NCBI GenBank assembly: GCA_021737545.1
Contig: JAIPDT010000003.1
Coordinates: 1 to 58,253, forward strand
Source: Desulfobacteraceae bacterium
Lineage (GTDB): Bacteria > Desulfobacterota > Desulfobacteria > Desulfobacterales > Desulfosalsimonadaceae
Direction of reading: 5' to 3'
Length of the DNA stretch: 58,253 nucleotides
The position numbers were made by a program, and so were the translations under genes. Shown in pieces: positions 55,312-58,253 of this stretch. Each line of letters starts with the position of its first letter. Positions within the stretch are counted from its first letter, which is position 1. Below the pieces are notes generated by a model. That model was not told where the DNA came from, did no database searches, and was given only the letters and a program-made list of their open reading frames with translations.

Positions 55312-55380
55312 GCCTCGGTAGGCCGGAAAAAACATCTTTTTCCGATTAAACACGCCTGATGGGGTGAACCTACGGTCTTT
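55312..55380 (-). ncRNA. L10 leader RNA (rplJL autoregulation)
   Basis: Read on the minus strand, GACCGTAGGT (55377-55368) pairs through GTAGG/CCTAC with GCCTACCGAGG (from about 55323), enclosing a hairpin CGGAAAAA/TTTTTCCG (55344-55324). This order and the two consensus blocks match the L10 leader, which binds the L10(L12)4 complex. It lies between rplA and rplJ, 60 nt before the rplJ start. A GC hairpin (GGGGCC/GGCCCC, near 55403-55422) precedes it. Confidence 0.8.
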
Positions 55381-55457
55381 GACAGATATAATTTAAAGAA
55401 TCCGGGGCCCAAAAAGGCCCCGACTTCGGGTTAACCCTGGAAGGGATAATTTATTTG

Positions 55458-56162
55458 TTATTTCAATAGTTCCTTGACATGAGCCGGATCCACTTTAAAG
55501 CCGGGACCCATTGTAGTTGAAACCGCTATGCTGCGCAGATAGGCTCCTTTGCTGGCAGAGGGCTTTAGCCGCAAAAGCGTATCCATAAAAGCCCTGATAT
55601 TTTCGAACAGCCTTTCCGCGCCAAAGGAAACTTTTCCCATGGGCGCATGGACGATTCCGGTTTTATCAACCCGGAATTCAACTTTGCCGGCCTTTAGCTC
55701 GCTTATTGCCTTTGACACATCAAAAGTCACGGTGCCCGTCTTTGCATTGGGCATAAGCCCTCTGGGGCCGAGAATCTTTCCGATCTTTCCCACCGACCCC
55801 ATAACATCCGGAGTGGCCACCGCCTTGTCAAAATCGAGCCAGCCGCCTTTGATTTGTTCGATAAGATCGTCGCTGCCCACGTAATCGGCTCCGGCTTCTC
55901 TGGCTTCCTTTTCTTTTTCCCCCTTGGCAAAGACCAAGACCCGGACCTCTTTTCCAAGGCCATGGGGCAGCACCACCGAGCCGCGCACCATCTGATCGGC
56001 ATGACGCGGATCAACGCCCAGTTTGGCAGCGATATCTACGGTTTCATCAAACCGGACATATGAAGATTCCATAGCCGCCTGAACAGCACCGGTAAAATCC
56101 AAACGATCCCGTGCTTCGAATTTCGACTTGACCTCTCTGTATTTTTTGCTCCGTTTGCGCAT
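55458..56162 (-). CDS. rplA: 50S ribosomal protein L1
   Basis: 234 residues; L1 stalk protein that moves E-site tRNA, and autorepressor of rplKA in E. coli. [17 protein letters not shown] and [20 protein letters not shown] are diagnostic. 28 nt after rplK. Confidence 0.98.
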   Translation of the reverse strand: MRKRSKKYREVKSKFEARDRLDFTGAVQAAMESSYVRFDETVDIAAKLGVDPRHADQMVRGSVVLPHGLGKEVRVLVFAKGEKEKEAREAGADYVGSDDLIEQIKGGWLDFDKAVATPDVMGSVGKIGKILGPRGLMPNAKTGTVTFDVSKAISELKAGKVEFRVDKTGIVHAPMGKVSFGAERLFENIRAFMDTLLRLKPSASKGAYLRSIAVSTTMGPGFKVDPAHVKELLK

Positions 56163-56190
56163 TGTTTTCCCTTTAACTCACTGTTTGCCG

Positions 56191-56613
56191 TTAGACCACT
56201 TCGAGTCCCATGCTTCTTGCCGTTCCCGCAATGATCCGGCAGGCGTTTTCGCTGTCCGGAGCATTTAAGTCAGGCATCTTGGTTTTTGCAATCTCCTCGA
56301 CCTGCGACCAGGACACCTGGCCGACTTTTTCGGCCTTGGGACTTCCCGAACCTTTGGCTATACCGGCCGCTTTTTTTAACAGCACCGCTGCCGGCGGGGT
56401 CTTTGTGATAAACGTAAACGTCTTGTCCTGATATATAGTTATCACCACCGGAGTGATCGTGCCTTCATCGTTTGCCGTCCGGGCATTGAATGCCTTGCAG
56501 AAATCCATGATATTGACCCCGTGCTGCCCCAGCGCCGGGCCGATGGGCGGCGAGGGGTTGGCTTTTCCGGCCTGCACCTGAAGCTTTACCTGGGCTACTA
56601 CTTTTTTTGCCAT
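56191..56613 (-). CDS. rplK: 50S ribosomal protein L11
   Basis: 140 residues; [35 protein letters not shown] in overlapping blocks is the thiostrepton/RelA-relevant N-terminal domain. It forms the GTPase centre with 23S rRNA. 20 nt after nusG. Confidence 0.98.
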   Translation of the reverse strand: MAKKVVAQVKLQVQAGKANPSPPIGPALGQHGVNIMDFCKAFNARTANDEGTITPVVITIYQDKTFTFITKTPPAAVLLKKAAGIAKGSGSPKAEKVGQVSWSQVEEIAKTKMPDLNAPDSENACRIIAGTARSMGLEVV

Positions 56614-56632
56614 ATCTCAAACATCTCCTGTT

Positions 56633-57163
56633 CTAATTTTTAGCAACTTGCACGAAATCAAGTTCCACGGGCGTGGAACGCCCGAAAATGCTGACCAGTA
56701 CCTTGAGTTTCCCTTTTTCCGGATTTACGTCTTCCACGGTTCCGTTAAAATTTGTAAAGGGGCCGTCAATTACCCGGACCTCATCGCCGACTTCAAAGTA
56801 GAATTTGGGCTGCGGCTTGTTCTTGCCCGCCTCCATCCGGTTGATGATCTGATCGGCCTCTTCATCGGGTATGGGAACCGGCTTCTCCCGTCCGCCTAGA
56901 AAGCCTGTAACTTTTGCCGTATTTTTCACCAGATGCCAAGTGTCTTCATCGAGCTCCATGCTCATCAGAATATAGCCCGGGTAAAACTTCCGGTTCGAGG
57001 TCTTGCGTTTTCCTTTCACCAACTCCACTACCTGCTCGGTGGGGACGATCACCTCGCCGAACTTTTCCGGATGGTTTGAGGCGGCAATGCGCTCTTCAAG
57101 GTTTGTTTTCACCTTGTTTTCAAAACCGGAATAAACATGGATAATATACCATTTCAGCGCCAC
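56633..57163 (-). CDS. nusG: transcription termination/antitermination factor NusG
   Basis: 176 residues; an NGN domain ([28 protein letters not shown]) and C-terminal KOW domain ([17 protein letters not shown]). It binds the RNA polymerase clamp and links it to Rho or S10. The start is GTG at 57163 (MALKWY), with a GAGAGG box upstream. 36 nt after secE. Of interest beside the unusual beta-prime. Confidence 0.97.
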   Translation of the reverse strand: MALKWYIIHVYSGFENKVKTNLEERIAASNHPEKFGEVIVPTEQVVELVKGKRKTSNRKFYPGYILMSMELDEDTWHLVKNTAKVTGFLGGREKPVPIPDEEADQIINRMEAGKNKPQPKFYFEVGDEVRVIDGPFTNFNGTVEDVNPEKGKLKVLVSIFGRSTPVELDFVQVAKN

Positions 57164-57198
57164 GCCTTACCTCTCTTGTTTCACTTTTGTATCTATAT

Positions 57199-57606
57199 CT
57201 ACAGGATCAACCGCACCAGACTGGAGAGCACAAAATCGACAGCACCCAGAAATATCGCGATAATAAAGACAAACACAAGGACAACAGCGGTCGTTCCGAC
57301 CGTTTCCTTGCGAGAAGGCCAGGTCACCCGTGCCAGTTCGACCTTGACCTCACGCAAAAACTGTATCCAGTTGCCGAAATACCGATTAACAAGTTTTACA
57401 ACAAAGGTCTGCTCCGCCCCTGCGCGGCCGGTGCCGGAATACGAAGATTTCTGCTTTTTGCGTTTTGCCTCGATATCGGAAGATGAGCCCGCCGGCACCC
57501 CGGCGGTATCCGCCTGTTTACCAGTTGCGCTGCCGGAAACGGAACCCTCGGCCGACTTGTTTTTCTTCTTTTTCTCGGTCGGCTTTTTTTTCTGCATGCG
57601 TGCCAT
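57199..57606 (-). CDS. secE: preprotein translocase subunit SecE with long N-terminal extension
   Basis: 135 residues. The SecE core is the last 60: amphipathic FLREVKVELARVTWPSRKETV and one transmembrane helix (about 107-130). The first 70 residues are a low-complexity Lys/Ser/Gly-rich tail (KKKPTEKKKKNK...) with no predicted helix, much longer than in single-helix SecE proteins of about 60-65 residues. ATG at 57606. It clamps SecY. Confidence 0.95.
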   Translation of the reverse strand: MARMQKKKPTEKKKKNKSAEGSVSGSATGKQADTAGVPAGSSSDIEAKRKKQKSSYSGTGRAGAEQTFVVKLVNRYFGNWIQFLREVKVELARVTWPSRKETVGTTAVVLVFVFIIAIFLGAVDFVLSSLVRLIL

Positions 57607-57701
57607 TTCGGATCCTAAAATATCGAAAGCTCAAAGTTGATCTTTAATCTGTTATATCGTTTATTATAAAGTGCCAACCTTTGAGCTTCCCGTTGATTTT
57701 T

Positions 57702-57777
57702 TGGCAGGCCAGGAGGGATTTGAACCCCCAACCACCGGATTTGGAGTCCGACGCTCTGCCGTTAGAGCTACTGGCCT
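57702..57777 (-). tRNA. tRNA-Trp (anticodon CCA), CCA encoded
   Basis: The acceptor stem AGGCCAG pairs with CTGGCCT. The anticodon stem TCGGA/TCCGG holds loop CTCCAAA with anticodon CCA. Discriminator G, as required for tryptophan, followed by encoded CCA. It lies between rpmG and secE, a classic location. Confidence 0.97.
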
Positions 57778-57817
57778 GCAGTTACCTGCCCATGGCCTCA
57801 ATTCGCCGTAAACTCAA

Positions 57818-57967
57818 TTATTTTGTCTCCCGATGCATGGTATGCGTTTGGCAGAACCGGCAATATTTTTTAAACTCAAGCCTGTCGGGCTTGGTACGCT
57901 TGTTCTTTGTGGTTGAATAATTCCGCCGCTTACATTCCGTGCATGCCAGATTCACTTTGACTTTCAA
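57818..57967 (-). CDS. rpmG: 50S ribosomal protein L33, zinc-binding form
   Basis: 49 residues ([19 protein letters not shown]...), with zinc ligands C9, C12, C36 and C39. The start is TTG at 57967 with GGGAG 7 nt upstream. It lies between tuf and tRNA-Trp. Too short to appear in standard ORF lists of 60 residues. Confidence 0.96.
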   Translation of the reverse strand: MKVKVNLACTECKRRNYSTTKNKRTKPDRLEFKKYCRFCQTHTMHRETK

Positions 57968-57990
57968 GTATCTGCTCCCGATAAATTCCG

Positions 57991-58253
57991 TTATTCTATG
58001 ATTTCACTTACCACGCCGGCGCCTACAGTGCGGCCGCCTTCACGTACCGCAAACCGCAGACCCTCTTCCATGGCAATCGGGGTTATCAGCTCGGCCGAAA
58101 TCGTTACATTGTCTCCGGGCATCACCATCTCCACTCCCCCGGGAAGGGTTACTACACCGGTAACATCCGTGGTACGAAAATAAAACTGAGGACGATATCC
58201 GGAAAAAAACGGCGTATGACGACCGCCTTCATCCTTGCTCAATACATAAACCT
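57991..58253 (-). CDS. tuf: elongation factor Tu, second copy, 5' part beyond window
   Basis: The last 87 codons of a second tuf gene are visible up to the window edge ([26 protein letters not shown] and onward in blocks). The 3' end differs from the copy at 43246 at about nine of 255 nt, mostly synonymous, with one Glu-to-Gly change. Stop TAA rather than TAG. It heads the rpmG-tRNA-Trp-secE-nusG unit, the classical tufB place. Confidence 0.96.
   Translation of the reverse strand, partial: VYVLSKDEGGRHTPFFSGYRPQFYFRTTDVTGVVTLPGGVEMVMPGDNVTISAELITPIAMEEGLRFAVREGGRTVGAGVVSEIIE

Noticed and set aside
57681-57920. 79-codon plus-strand ORF over tRNA-Trp and rpmG
   Set aside because: It is antisense to tRNA-Trp (ARRDLNPQPPDLES artefact) and to the L33 gene.

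Overview
The window looks like chromosome of a sulfate-reducing deltaproteobacterium (Desulfobacterota, probably Desulfobacterales). The strongest indicator is a complete qrcABCD set (positions 19734-24857), which encodes the menaquinone reductase complex known from sulfate reducers. A System II cytochrome c maturation pair (ResB, CcsA) lies directly upstream. An ADP-forming acyl-CoA synthetase and deltaproteobacteria-like ribosomal proteins agree with this. I see no phage, insertion sequence or CRISPR array.

The left half (1-29137) is a patchwork of short transcription units. They are: a truncated FAD oxidoreductase; a short ORF resembling the start of a small heat-shock protein, with a terminator inside its reading frame; ilvE; tRNA-Ala(GGC); a CopB-type metal ATPase with a His-rich head; the acyl-CoA synthetase; PpiD with a small zinc-ribbon membrane protein; a phosphate transporter with its DUF47 partner; an M16 protease with a DUF362 protein; an LpoB-like lipoprotein with a second lipoprotein; resB-ccsA; and qrcABCD. 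A 54-codon membrane-protein gene follows qrcD and the unit closes with a strong terminator. murA and comEC come next.

The right half (29243-58253) is one continuous block on the minus strand encoding the gene-expression machinery. Read in the direction of transcription: tuf (cut by the window edge), rpmG, tRNA-Trp, secE, nusG, rplK, rplA, an L10 leader RNA, rplJ, rplL, rpoB, rpoC, rpsL, rpsG, tuf, the S10 and spc clusters, secY, infA, rpmJ, rpsM, rpsK, rpsD, rpoA, rplQ. The order is ancestral except that fusA is missing between rpsG and tuf, where a 14-bp hairpin sits instead. The adk and map genes often found after secY are also absent.

The most striking observation is in rpoC. The beta-prime subunit carries about 100 extra residues (about 574-673; bases 47970-48269) inserted cleanly between the conserved PKG and IPFN segments. 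This insert reads as a complete parvulin-type (PpiC) prolyl isomerase domain with both active-site histidines, and it matches motif for motif the parvulin domain of PpiD in the same window. A prolyl isomerase built into RNA polymerase near the secondary-channel side is the best candidate here for an undescribed system. Other leads are the small gene at the end of the qrc operon, QrcA with only five canonical haem motifs, the missing fusA, and frequent TTG starts in the translation genes.
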